From assembly GCA_964463135.1 (NCBI GenBank), contig CAYXBA010000006.1, forward strand, positions 62,001 through 126,000: a DNA stretch of 64,000 bases, written 5' to 3'. Shown in pieces: positions 48,864-57,726 of this stretch. The notes under the pieces were generated by a model. That model saw only the letters and a list, made by a program, of their open reading frames with translations. It had not been told where the DNA came from and made no database searches. Position 1 is the first letter of the stretch. The number at the start of each line of letters is the position of its first letter. Made by a program: the position numbers and the translations under genes. The DNA is from UBA6898 sp964463135 (lineage in GTDB: Bacteria; Nitrospirota; Thermodesulfovibrionia; Thermodesulfovibrionales; UBA6898).

Positions 48864-49327
48864 GGCTGGTTCAGGCCTCCTGCCTTGATAAAAACTCTCA
48901 GCGCCTCGTCCTGGACCCCGTATTCTTCTATGCTGTTGACGGTATTGAAGTCAAGCTCAGGGTGCTTGCTCTTGTAGGACTTCTCAACCTCAGGATTGAA
49001 CCCTTTTCCTGCCAGGGCAACTTCATCGCTTGATGCCGCATGTCCCTTGGTGGAAACATCAGAAAGCGTAACTGCCTTATCGGTCACCGCATTTTTGTGA
49101 ATACACCCCTTTACATTGTTGAACTTGACCTTGAACCAGTCTCCTTCTTTGGTCATGACTTCAAGTTCGTCGCCGTGCTGCACTCTGCTCTTTATGGGAG
49201 CAAGAAAGCGGCAATTCTCGCGGATCGCATTTTCCTTTGTCGCGACCCTGAGCGTTTCCGCAGAGGAGGGCGCTGAAAACAGGACAAATACAAGGATCGT
49301 TGCTATATTGACAGAGTATCTTCTCAT
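48860..49327 (-). CDS. Exported SH3-like domain protein
   Basis: 155 residues with a signal peptide (ILVFVLFSAPSSAETL). Residues about 25-85 form a bacterial SH3b-type module (VATKENAIRENCRFLAPIKS, GDWFKVKFNNVKGCIHK), often used to bind peptidoglycan or protein partners. The C-terminal half is charged with no recognised domain. Overlaps both neighbours by four bases, so it probably works with the M48 protease in the periplasm. Confidence 0.8.
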   Translation of the reverse strand: MRRYSVNIATILVFVLFSAPSSAETLRVATKENAIRENCRFLAPIKSRVQHGDELEVMTKEGDWFKVKFNNVKGCIHKNAVTDKAVTLSDVSTKGHAASSDEVALAGKGFNPEVEKSYKSKHPELDFNTVNSIEEYGVQDEALRVFIKAGGLNQP

Positions 49328-51411
49328 TTTTCTGTCATTTTAATAATATCCCAGCCCTCTGTCAATGTATTGGTCCTGGCAAGGACTTCTGCACGTGCCC
49401 GATAAAAAGCAGACGGTCCGTCATCCTTCGCTCTGCTGAATATCTCTCCTGCCCTGCCCCAGTCCTGTTTCCTGAAACAGTCCAGACCCTCATGAAATGC
49501 CGAAATGCCGCTCTGCAGTTCTGCTGCATCCGGATCATGCATGGTCCCTTTCAGTTCATATATCCTCACTGCCCTGGTCTTTCCTTTAACTTCAATAAGG
49601 CCAAGCTCTCTGAGCATAAAATCATCACCTGCGGCTGACCTTGTTTCTTCACTTACAATGACCCTGGTATGGAAGACCTTATTTATCGATTCGAGACGTG
49701 AAGCCAGGTTGACTGTATCACCGACAACAGTGTAGTCAAAAAGCCTGTCGCTGCCGAGGTTGCCGACAATTGCATCGCCGGTATGGATACCTATGCGCAT
49801 GGATATGGGGGGGAGACCCTTCGAAGCAAATGTACGGTTGAGATCACCCAGGGCGGTCATGCACTCAAGCGCTGCGCGGCAGGCGTCAGATTCATCGCTG
49901 CCGGTCTTGAGCGGAGCACCCCAGAAGGCCATAACGCAGTCTCCAATATATTTGTCGATGACCCCCCGGTTCCTGATGATCACCTCGGTAAAGGCATTAA
50001 AGATGCTGTGAAGAACAAGTGCAACCTCCTCTGGCCCGAGGCGCTCTGCCAGGGTCGTAAACCCGGCAATGTCTGCGAAAAAGACCGTTACGCGCTGCTG
50101 GTGGCCGCCTGGCTGTACGATCTCCGGATGCTCCAGGACATGTTCTACGAGTGTCCTGTCCATATATTGAGAAAAGGTCTTTTTGATGAACCGCCGCTGC
50201 TTTCCCTCGACCGCATAACTGTAAGCGATCCCGACAGCAAAACTGAGCGTTACGGAAAGAAGCGGCGGGATCGCTTTGAGATAGTACGAACTCTTGAACA
50301 GCATGGCCGGAACCAGCAGCGAGATAAAAAGAGATAAAAAAAGAACGGTCAGGCTTATGGCAAGCGAGTGATATCGTAATACCATCGCAATAACGGCAAA
50401 AGAGAGGAAGAACATAAAAAGCCCGGTTGGCAGAATGCCCAAAGGGACTATGAAGTTTCTGTTCATCAGGTTTTCGAGTGTTGTTGCATGGATCTCGACG
50501 CCGGTGCCTGCCGGCGTGACAGCCGTAGGTTTGATATCAGCGAGGCCCGGTGCTGTGTACCCGATAAAGACCTTTTTGTTCCTGAAAAAACCCTTTTGCA
50601 GAAGAGGCTGTTTGCCTGCATCAACGTCCTGCGAATACCGTATGATCTCTCTTGCAGACAGGACCTTAAAGGGCTCAGGATGTGAGGAATATTTCAGGAG
50701 AAGTCTGTTTTCGGCAAGCGGCACCTTCCTGTCACCCGCATAGACTTCTCCGCCCCGTATAGCGACGATTTTTTCCTTCAGAAGATAGGGGAGAATAAAA
50801 TGGGGGATGCTATATTCGGCTGTTTTGAAGATGAGCGGGGCCCTCCTGTAGATGCCGTCGCCATCAGGCTTTATCATTACGTTTCCGTGTCCTGCAGCTC
50901 CGGAACTGAGCAGGTCGATGGGGGCGAGCAGGGAGCAGTACGAACCGTGCGTCTGCACCGTGCCCTGGAGGCATATCAGCGCTGCCAGCTGCTTTTCATC
51001 CGCAGTGAGGCTGCCCTTTTCCATCAGAAACACCGGCAGATAAACGTTCCCGGTTTTTTTGATCGCCTCCGAAAGTATCCTGTCATCTTCCATGCCGTAT
51101 GAGGAATGTTCCGTGAACAGGACATCGATGAAGACCGCATCAGCCTCTGACAGATATTCTACGATCGGCTCATAGACCTGCCGGGGCCACGGCCAAGGAA
51201 CGTCCTGGGCTGCCAGAGCATCGATACTCTGCTGGTCCACAGCAACAATGACAATGTTCTCGGACTGCGACGCTGCACTGAGCGTGCGGGAGAAAAAATC
51301 ATAGGCCTTGAGCTCGAACGGGTCGAACAGGCCCGAGAAGAAAAGCAGAGCAGCTGCAGCGAAACAGGGGAGAGTAAGCAGCAGTGATTTTCTGAACATG
51401 TCAGTCTGCAT
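49324..51411 (-). CDS. CHASE2-domain class III adenylate/guanylate cyclase
   Basis: A 695-residue receptor cyclase. An N-terminal membrane anchor is followed by an extracytoplasmic CHASE2 sensor (VAVDQQSIDALAAQDVPWPW, about residues 56-75), three membrane helices (about 335-415), then the cyclase domain from about 440. FADIAGFTTLAERLG and IDKYIGDCVMAFWGAP contain the two metal Asp residues and the adenine-selecting Lys; FDYTVVGDTVNLASRLE has the transition-state residues, so ATP to cAMP is favoured. A TPR-like tail follows. The start codon lies in the 3' arm of an inverted repeat. Confidence 0.9.
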   Translation of the reverse strand: MQTDMFRKSLLLTLPCFAAAALLFFSGLFDPFELKAYDFFSRTLSAASQSENIVIVAVDQQSIDALAAQDVPWPWPRQVYEPIVEYLSEADAVFIDVLFTEHSSYGMEDDRILSEAIKKTGNVYLPVFLMEKGSLTADEKQLAALICLQGTVQTHGSYCSLLAPIDLLSSGAAGHGNVMIKPDGDGIYRRAPLIFKTAEYSIPHFILPYLLKEKIVAIRGGEVYAGDRKVPLAENRLLLKYSSHPEPFKVLSAREIIRYSQDVDAGKQPLLQKGFFRNKKVFIGYTAPGLADIKPTAVTPAGTGVEIHATTLENLMNRNFIVPLGILPTGLFMFFLSFAVIAMVLRYHSLAISLTVLFLSLFISLLVPAMLFKSSYYLKAIPPLLSVTLSFAVGIAYSYAVEGKQRRFIKKTFSQYMDRTLVEHVLEHPEIVQPGGHQQRVTVFFADIAGFTTLAERLGPEEVALVLHSIFNAFTEVIIRNRGVIDKYIGDCVMAFWGAPLKTGSDESDACRAALECMTALGDLNRTFASKGLPPISMRIGIHTGDAIVGNLGSDRLFDYTVVGDTVNLASRLESINKVFHTRVIVSEETRSAAGDDFMLRELGLIEVKGKTRAVRIYELKGTMHDPDAAELQSGISAFHEGLDCFRKQDWGRAGEIFSRAKDDGPSAFYRARAEVLARTNTLTEGWDIIKMTEK

Positions 51412-51432
51412 GGCAGATCACTGCTCTGCCAT
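51410..51432 (-). promoter_or_regulatory. Inverted repeat covering the cyclase start codon
   Basis: Perfect 8-base arms (ATGGCAGA/TCTGCCAT) with a 7-base loop. In the mRNA the 3' arm includes the AUG of the cyclase. The 5' arm opens a four-codon mini-ORF (ATG GCA GAG CAG TGA). No Shine-Dalgarno is visible. A hairpin here could limit translation; this is inference. Confidence 0.45.
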
Positions 51433-51511
51433 GACTCGGCGCCGTCGGCATATCTCTGTCAGGTCGGTCTTATGCTGTTGTCCCATAGTGCTGGACGTAA
51501 TTATATCATGT

Positions 51512-52804
51512 CTAATGAGAATGTCCGGCTCCGAACCTGCTGTTGCGGCGCACCAGAAAGATGAGGCCTCCGGAGAGTATAAGGGCAATGCCGAGCATAC
51601 CGGCTGCAGCAAAGAGATTAGTGAGCAGGGCAGGCTTTATTAAGAGCATAAGGCCGAGGGAAAGCATCATCAGCCCGGATACGAGCTTGAGTTTTCGGCC
51701 TTGCCATTCGGTAAGTTTGCGGGAGCCGAGCGTTATTGTGAATACTGCAACAATGATCAGAAGGGGAATAATGTACACGATATTATAAAGCGCAAGGTAC
51801 AAGTAGTATGCTGCAGGAGAAAGGCTCTGCAGCGTCAGGACTCTGGTAAAGACCATCGGGAACCCGGCTGTGCAGAGCAGCTCATACGAATTGGCAGCAA
51901 GCGCAAGCACCGTGGTCCCTGCGAGTGTTGAAACAAGAGACGTCGATTTAAGAAGGTTCCTCATCCTCTCGAAGAGCTTTGGCTTTGCATTCTCTGATAT
52001 CGAGAGGGAGACCCCTTTCCCGAAAAAGAAGAAGTCCTTTATATTAAGCCCTGCCACCACGAGGGCAATAAGGCCGGCTGCAAGGGTGATCATCGGGAGA
52101 TTCCCGGCAAGCAGGAAGAGGTTAAGCCATGCTGCCATAAAGAGAAAATAGATAACACCGGAAAAAAAGACAAACGTGCCGCCGATAAGCATCATCCTGG
52201 CCCGTGAGCGTGCATGGACCATGAGACTGAGCAGAAAAAAGAGGACAAAGAAAGCACAGGGATTGAAGCTGTCCAGGCCGCCAAGGATCACCGTGATCAT
52301 TGGCAGCGAAACTCTGGATTGATCAATAACCCCTATCAGAGGAAGTTCAAGGGTCTCTTCAGTCTTCTGCTCCATAGGCTGCATAAGCCTGTCTGCCGGA
52401 TCCATACATTGCTGCCCGAGACAGCGCAGCACGGTTCTCTCTATAGCTGTTCCTTCCTTCTCAGAAAAGCCGACAAAGACCTCCTGATCAATGAATGTAA
52501 CCGGCACGCCTGTTGACTTGATGCCTGCACTTCTTGTCATCTGTGAAAAAAAGCCGGCATTCGCAGGATTCTGCCATACCTCGTAAGACTCAATGATAAG
52601 GTTCGGATAACGCTTCTTGAGCTCACCAAGAAACTCTTTCTCATGGGCACAGTGAGGGCAGCCATTGCCCCAGAAAAAATAGATCTTCAACGCTTTCTGC
52701 TCTTTCCCTGGGCCTTCTGCAGCGCTGGATAAAGAGAAGATGTTCGCAAGAGCAAGGACGGTATATGCGGCAACGACAAGGATCAGCGTTCCGGGCCTGA
52801 TCAT
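51512..52804 (-). CDS. Thioredoxin-like plus DsbD/CcdA-like transmembrane protein
   Basis: 430 residues. A signal anchor is followed by a thioredoxin-like domain with a CPHC active site (WGNGCPHCAHEKEFL, about residues 47-61) and GVPVTFIDQEVFVGF. Then come about seven membrane helices of the DsbD/CcdA type, with cysteines in LDSFNPCAFFVLFFLLS and ELLCTAGFP as the likely electron-carrying pair. It should move reducing equivalents across the inner membrane. The fusion order (thioredoxin first, membrane part second) differs from E. coli DsbD. Overlaps the DUF255 gene by four bases. Confidence 0.82.
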   Translation of the reverse strand: MIRPGTLILVVAAYTVLALANIFSLSSAAEGPGKEQKALKIYFFWGNGCPHCAHEKEFLGELKKRYPNLIIESYEVWQNPANAGFFSQMTRSAGIKSTGVPVTFIDQEVFVGFSEKEGTAIERTVLRCLGQQCMDPADRLMQPMEQKTEETLELPLIGVIDQSRVSLPMITVILGGLDSFNPCAFFVLFFLLSLMVHARSRARMMLIGGTFVFFSGVIYFLFMAAWLNLFLLAGNLPMITLAAGLIALVVAGLNIKDFFFFGKGVSLSISENAKPKLFERMRNLLKSTSLVSTLAGTTVLALAANSYELLCTAGFPMVFTRVLTLQSLSPAAYYLYLALYNIVYIIPLLIIVAVFTITLGSRKLTEWQGRKLKLVSGLMMLSLGLMLLIKPALLTNLFAAAGMLGIALILSGGLIFLVRRNSRFGAGHSH

Positions 52805-54630
52805 GATCGTTCTTTCGCAGCGGGCGGACTCAGCAAGCGGTCAAGCGCCGTGAGAAAATATGTGTATGCAGTCGGGGCCTGCCTGACAATGGCATAGAAT
52901 GCCTGTGCAGTCTTTGCAGCCATTTCCTCGAGGACAGGATCTTCCGTGATACGGGCGAGGCGGACCAAATTGGACAGTGCTACAGAATTTCCTGAGGGTA
53001 TGGCGCCATCATAGAGCTCTTTTTTGCGCACAAGCAGTCTTTCTCCGTCATCGGCGGTGAAGAAAAAACCGCCGTGGTCATTGTCCAGGAAATGGTCCAT
53101 GAAAATGCCATTCAGCCGCAGTGCTTCTTCAAGGTAGCGGGGGGCCTGACCGGCCAGGTACAGTTCTATGAGGCCTGAAATGAAAAAAACATAGTCGTCC
53201 GCATGAGCAGGAACTGCTGCTTCGCCGTCGCGATACCGATGCAGAAGCCTGCCATCCGGAGTGCGGAGCGTATTCAGGATGAAATCAGCAGCCTTTGCTG
53301 CGCTATCCGCATATTCAGGTTTTTGAAAGACATGTGCTGCCCTGGCAAAGGCCATTATCATGAGACCGTTCCAGTCTGTCAGTATTTTGTCGTCCTTGGC
53401 CGGGTGAATTCTCAGCTCCCGAACAGCAAAAAGCTCTGCAAGGGCTTTTTTTGTGCGAGCCTTGATCTCCTTGCCGGAACGTTCTGTTTTATCTGTCCGC
53501 TTTTCTCTGTGGAGAATGTTCGTGCCGGTGAGTTCATGCGCTGACTGTTCAAGAAAGTTACCCTCTTTTTTAACGTTGAAAAGAGAACAGATGAGGTCAG
53601 CGTCATCAGGGCTGAGCGCACAGATGATGTCACGCTCTGTCCAGACATAGAACTTGCCTTCTTCTCCTTCGCTGTCAGCGTCTTCTGCAGAATAATAGCC
53701 GCCCTCCGGAGCTGTCATGTCCCGACGAACGTAGGCGAGGATATCTTCTGCGGTTTCCCGGTAGTTCACGTCCCCGGTCGCCTGAAACGCTTCGGTATAA
53801 GCGATGCAGAGCATTGCCTGATCATACAGCATCTTCTCGAAATGGGGTACAAGCCATTGCTCATCGGTTGAATACCGGTGAAAGCCAAAGCCAACATGGT
53901 CATAGATGCCGCCATCACGCATTGCGTCGAGGGTCTTCGTGACCATCTGCAAAGCCTCCTGATTACCGGTGCGCTTCCCATAGCCCAGGAGGAAAAGCAG
54001 TATATGCGGTGTGGGGAACTTTGGGGCATGACTGAATCCCCCATGCAGGGCGTCAAACTGCTGGCCCAGCTGTTCAAAACAATTGTGGAGGACTGGTTCC
54101 GCAGGCTCTTCGGAGCCGGCATGAGCATTTTCGAGCCCGATCCGGGCTGTCACTTCCCCGGCAAGCTGCATGAGTTTTTGTCTGTCCGTGTTCCAGATGG
54201 CCGTAATACGGGGGATCAGATCAACCATGCCGATCCTGCCGAAGCTGGTCTTCTTTGGGAAATAGGTGCCTGCAAAAAACGGCCGCTTATCAGGTGCCAT
54301 GATGATCGTGAGCGGCCAGCCTCCGTTGCCAGCCATCAGCTGACATGCCGTCATATAGACATTGTCGATGTCCGGACGCTCCTCGCGGTCTACCTTTATG
54401 GATATGAAGGCCTCGTTCATCAGCCCGGCGACCTGCTGGTCTTCAAAGGACTCCTTCTCCATAACATGGCACCAGTGGCAGGTGGAATATCCTATAGAAA
54501 GGAAGATTGGCTTGTTTTCCCGCTCTGCTCTGTCAAACGCCTCCTGAGTCCAGGGATACCATTCTACGGGATTGTATGCATGCTGCAGCAGGTATGGACT
54601 TTTCTCCCTGAGAAGCCTATTGGGGTTCAT
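52801..54630 (-). CDS. DUF255/YyaL-type thioredoxin-domain protein
   Basis: 609 residues, matching the YyaL/SSP411 family. The N-terminal thioredoxin-like domain starts NRLLREKSPYLLQHAYNPV and has the motif STCHWCHVMEKESFED (about residues 49-64). The rest is an alpha/alpha barrel resembling N-acylglucosamine epimerase folds (FHRYSTDEQWLVPHFEKMLY, YYSAEDADSEGEEGKFYVWT). It is shorter than the usual 670-700 residues. The biochemical role of this family is uncertain; the adjacent thioredoxin-DsbD-like gene suggests thiol chemistry. Confidence 0.88.
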   Translation of the reverse strand: MNPNRLLREKSPYLLQHAYNPVEWYPWTQEAFDRAERENKPIFLSIGYSTCHWCHVMEKESFEDQQVAGLMNEAFISIKVDREERPDIDNVYMTACQLMAGNGGWPLTIIMAPDKRPFFAGTYFPKKTSFGRIGMVDLIPRITAIWNTDRQKLMQLAGEVTARIGLENAHAGSEEPAEPVLHNCFEQLGQQFDALHGGFSHAPKFPTPHILLFLLGYGKRTGNQEALQMVTKTLDAMRDGGIYDHVGFGFHRYSTDEQWLVPHFEKMLYDQAMLCIAYTEAFQATGDVNYRETAEDILAYVRRDMTAPEGGYYSAEDADSEGEEGKFYVWTERDIICALSPDDADLICSLFNVKKEGNFLEQSAHELTGTNILHREKRTDKTERSGKEIKARTKKALAELFAVRELRIHPAKDDKILTDWNGLMIMAFARAAHVFQKPEYADSAAKAADFILNTLRTPDGRLLHRYRDGEAAVPAHADDYVFFISGLIELYLAGQAPRYLEEALRLNGIFMDHFLDNDHGGFFFTADDGERLLVRKKELYDGAIPSGNSVALSNLVRLARITEDPVLEEMAAKTAQAFYAIVRQAPTAYTYFLTALDRLLSPPAAKERS

Positions 54631-54694
54631 AAGAGAGATCTATTGACCATATTCGTATGCACCGGGGGGAGTTCCAATACGGCTCAGGTGCCTG

Positions 54695-54946
54695 CTATTT
54701 GATAAGCAGCTTGTTCGCAAAGAGGGTTTTTCTCATATCATCCACCCTGTTTTGGAGTTCGATGAGCTCTTCCTTGAGCTTGTTATTATCAGCATGCTGT
54801 ATGGTCCTTGCTTTTTCGAGCAGAAGAACACCCAGCTCAGCCAGCTTATCAGGAAGTTCAGCGAGAGTCGAGGCCCCTTTTACGTAGTTGCTGCCCCGTG
54901 CTGAAGCCAGTTCGATCAGTTTCTGAAGGGTCTCATCCATAGCCAT
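54695..54946 (-). CDS. Small coiled-coil protein (83 residues)
   Basis: An almost wholly helical 83-residue protein: MDETLQKLIELASARGSN, then AELPDKLAELGVLLLEKA and a heptad-patterned NKLKEELIELQNRVDDMRKTL. No family recognised. A plausible promoter (TTGACC at 55000-54995, TACGCT at 54977-54972, 17-base spacer) precedes it. It may form a homo-oligomer; role unknown. Confidence 0.6.
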   Translation of the reverse strand: MAMDETLQKLIELASARGSNYVKGASTLAELPDKLAELGVLLLEKARTIQHADNNKLKEELIELQNRVDDMRKTLFANKLLIK

Positions 54947-55059
54947 CTCCGTTTTTTTCTGTTCTGACTAAAGCGTATCAGATTTCCTATGCAGGGTCAA
55001 TTTGTTTTGTTGAAGGGAATACTGCACGGCATTGGACAGAAGGATATGCGGTGAAGTCC

Positions 55060-57666
55060 CTAGAAAAGGTACGTCTTTTTCACGAAGTCAATCTCATCGC
55101 TCCATGTTTTCAGTCTTCCGGCCAGTCTCTCGTCGCGCAGTTCATGCAGTATCTTTGTGTACAGGGGGCCTTGCGGCAGCCCGAGCTTTTTCAGGTCATT
55201 CCCTTTGAGCATAGGCTGTACTTTTCGGAGTTCGATCAGAAAATGAGAGATGTCCTTCTTCTTTCCTGTATCTTTGGTTGAAGACATCGAGAAAAGGATA
55301 ATTTCCAGTTCTCTGCCGGCGAGCAGGCGGTAGAGACTGACAGGATCTCCTGCAGGAAGACTGGCGAGAATTTCCCGCTGCTGTTCCACTCCCGCGAGAA
55401 TGATAGCCCTGGCCTTTGGGGGTGTTGAAAGCCGGGCCAGAGTCTCCGTGCGTTCACGGACATCGAGGTGTGAAAGGAGCGTCATGAGATACAGGATCCC
55501 TTTCTCGATCTTTTGATCGAGATACAGGAGGTTGTACCAGGCAAGGGTCTCGCCGGCAGATTCAACTTCACTTTCGAGCTGCCTGTCAAAGACGATCTTC
55601 TCATGGATCACTTTCAGCAGGCCATGATCGGAAAACCGCTTCAGGGTAAGCGAGGGATTTGTTTCATTGAACGAGAGGAGAAGCTCCTCATACAGGCGCG
55701 TCCCGGACAGTTTGGCAAAGAGATTCATTTCAAGGGCGGATTTCATCAGGAATGCGGTGTGCCTGCTCAGCCTGAAACCGAACCGCTCAGAGAAACGTAT
55801 CGCACGGAATGCGCGGGTAGGATCTTCAACAAAACTGAGATTGTGCAGGACGCGAATGGTTTTTTCCTTCAGGTCCCGCTGTCCGCCGAAGAAATCGATG
55901 AGAAGACCGAAGCCGTTTGGGTTCAGCCTGATGGCAAGGGTGTTGATCGTGAAGTCCCTGCGGTAAAGGTCCTTCTTGATCGATGAGGTCTCGACCTTTG
56001 GCAGGGCTGCCGGCGACTCATAATATTCTGTCCGTGCCGTGGCGATATCAATATGCAAGGTGCCCCGTTTTACCTTGGCCGTGCCGAATTTCTTATGCGG
56101 CTTGACCCGTGCCTTGATCCGCTCTGCAAGCATATTGGCAAATTGTATTCCGTCGCCTTCGATCACAATGTCAATATCAAGATTTGCCTTCCCGAGAAGG
56201 AGGTCTCTCACTGAGCCGCCGACCAGGTATGCGCTGAAGCCTGAACCTTCGGCGATCGAACCGGAGAGCTTCAGGATCTCGACTATTTCAGCAGGGAACC
56301 TGTCTTTGAGCCAGGAGGACAGGTTGCGGCTCGAAAAATGGATATCAACCAGTTCTCCTTTATCAGGGCGGCGCTTTTTCAGGAATTCCTCGTAAAGCAC
56401 CCTGAGCAGGTCTGTTCTTGTAATAGCCCCTGTGATCTTGCGCCCCTCAAGGACGGGCATGAACTTCTGGTTGTGCTCTATCATCATTGTCTCAATGTCC
56501 CTGATCGGGGTATCAGCGGTCACGGTGAGCTTTTCCGTTGAGCAGAAATCAGCAATGGGGTTCTTTTTGAACCCGTGAAAGATGGCTTTTTCAACAGTTT
56601 CGCGCGATATGAGGCCGGCATATTCACCATCTTTAATGACTGGCAGCACATTTACTCCAAACTTGGTCATGGTATCTTCTGCATCCCTGATCGTGCTTGC
56701 CCAGGGAATTGAGATCACCGGACTGGTCATGATATCAGCTGCGATCTGCCCCGGTTTTATATGCTCCGGGATGCTCCTGAAAATCTGTTCTTCAACCGTT
56801 TCCAGGGAATCGCCCCTGATGGTGGCTGATGCAGCTGCCTGGTGGCCGCCGCCGCCAAATTCCTTTAGGAGGGCAGCGACGTCGAGCTCTCTCACCCTGC
56901 TGCGCCCGACAAGGACAATTCTTCCCTGCATGCCCAATATCAGGACAACGGCATCTATGTCCTCCATATCCATGACCTTATGCGCCAGAAGGGCGGCATC
57001 CCCGAAATACGAATCCCGGGAAGTCTTCGCGATCATGACCCGTATCCCTCTGATGACCACTTCCCTGCAGGATTTCAGAAGGTCATTAAGGATCTCCAGT
57101 TCTTCTCTGCCCAGATCGGTCTTGACGTATTCCGAGACGATATTGAGGATCGCACCCCGTCTTATGAGATACGATACAGCATTCAGATCCCGCTCGGTCG
57201 TGGAAGGGAAGAGAAGGCATCCTGTCTCTTCATAGATGCCCAGGGCGAGTATGGTTGCCTCCATGGGGTCAGGGTGAAGCCCCTTTTCCTTAAGCAGCTC
57301 GGTAAAGATCGTTGCCGTGGCCCCCACGGTCTCTATCCGTTCAACGCTACCCCGGATGTCCCCCTTTTCAAGGGGGTGATGGTCAAAGATGTGGATCTGG
57401 ACATCCCGGTTCTTTGCAGCCTCGGCGAACATGCCGATGCGGTCCGGCTGTTTGGTATCAACAATGATAAGTCTCCTGATCTCAGCGGGTTCAATGTCCC
57501 TGAGCTTTCTGATCTCTGCGGGATGAAAGACCTCTATGAAGTCCCTGACCTTACGTTCCTGTGATCCCGGAAATGCAAGAAATGCATCAGGATACAGCTT
57601 CTTGGCAGCGATCATGGATGCGAGGGAATCAAAGTCAGCATTGTGGTGGGAAGTGATGATATCCAT
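55060..57666 (-). CDS. DHH phosphoesterase-CBS-tRNA nucleotidyltransferase fusion
   Basis: 868 residues from ATG 57666; an upstream ATG (57705) would add a poorly formed N-terminus. Order: DHH nanoRNase-like domain (HHNADFDSLAS at 7-17, FDHH at 94-97), DHHA1 with GGGGHQAAASATI (near 285), two CBS motifs (about 310-435), then a class II poly(A) polymerase/CCA-adding head with LVGGSVRDLLLGKANLDIDI (about 467-486) and RDFTINTLAI. A C-terminal HD-like helical part ends the protein. In lineages with split CCA enzymes such a fusion adds the terminal A or CC to tRNA; which activity applies here is unknown. Confidence 0.88.
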   Translation of the reverse strand: MDIITSHHNADFDSLASMIAAKKLYPDAFLAFPGSQERKVRDFIEVFHPAEIRKLRDIEPAEIRRLIIVDTKQPDRIGMFAEAAKNRDVQIHIFDHHPLEKGDIRGSVERIETVGATATIFTELLKEKGLHPDPMEATILALGIYEETGCLLFPSTTERDLNAVSYLIRRGAILNIVSEYVKTDLGREELEILNDLLKSCREVVIRGIRVMIAKTSRDSYFGDAALLAHKVMDMEDIDAVVLILGMQGRIVLVGRSRVRELDVAALLKEFGGGGHQAAASATIRGDSLETVEEQIFRSIPEHIKPGQIAADIMTSPVISIPWASTIRDAEDTMTKFGVNVLPVIKDGEYAGLISRETVEKAIFHGFKKNPIADFCSTEKLTVTADTPIRDIETMMIEHNQKFMPVLEGRKITGAITRTDLLRVLYEEFLKKRRPDKGELVDIHFSSRNLSSWLKDRFPAEIVEILKLSGSIAEGSGFSAYLVGGSVRDLLLGKANLDIDIVIEGDGIQFANMLAERIKARVKPHKKFGTAKVKRGTLHIDIATARTEYYESPAALPKVETSSIKKDLYRRDFTINTLAIRLNPNGFGLLIDFFGGQRDLKEKTIRVLHNLSFVEDPTRAFRAIRFSERFGFRLSRHTAFLMKSALEMNLFAKLSGTRLYEELLLSFNETNPSLTLKRFSDHGLLKVIHEKIVFDRQLESEVESAGETLAWYNLLYLDQKIEKGILYLMTLLSHLDVRERTETLARLSTPPKARAIILAGVEQQREILASLPAGDPVSLYRLLAGRELEIILFSMSSTKDTGKKKDISHFLIELRKVQPMLKGNDLKKLGLPQGPLYTKILHELRDERLAGRLKTWSDEIDFVKKTYLF

Positions 57667-57726
57667 GCTGCTGCCTAGAGCACCTGCGCCTGGTGTCGGC
57701 CGCACCGCTGAAGTAATGAGAATAGG

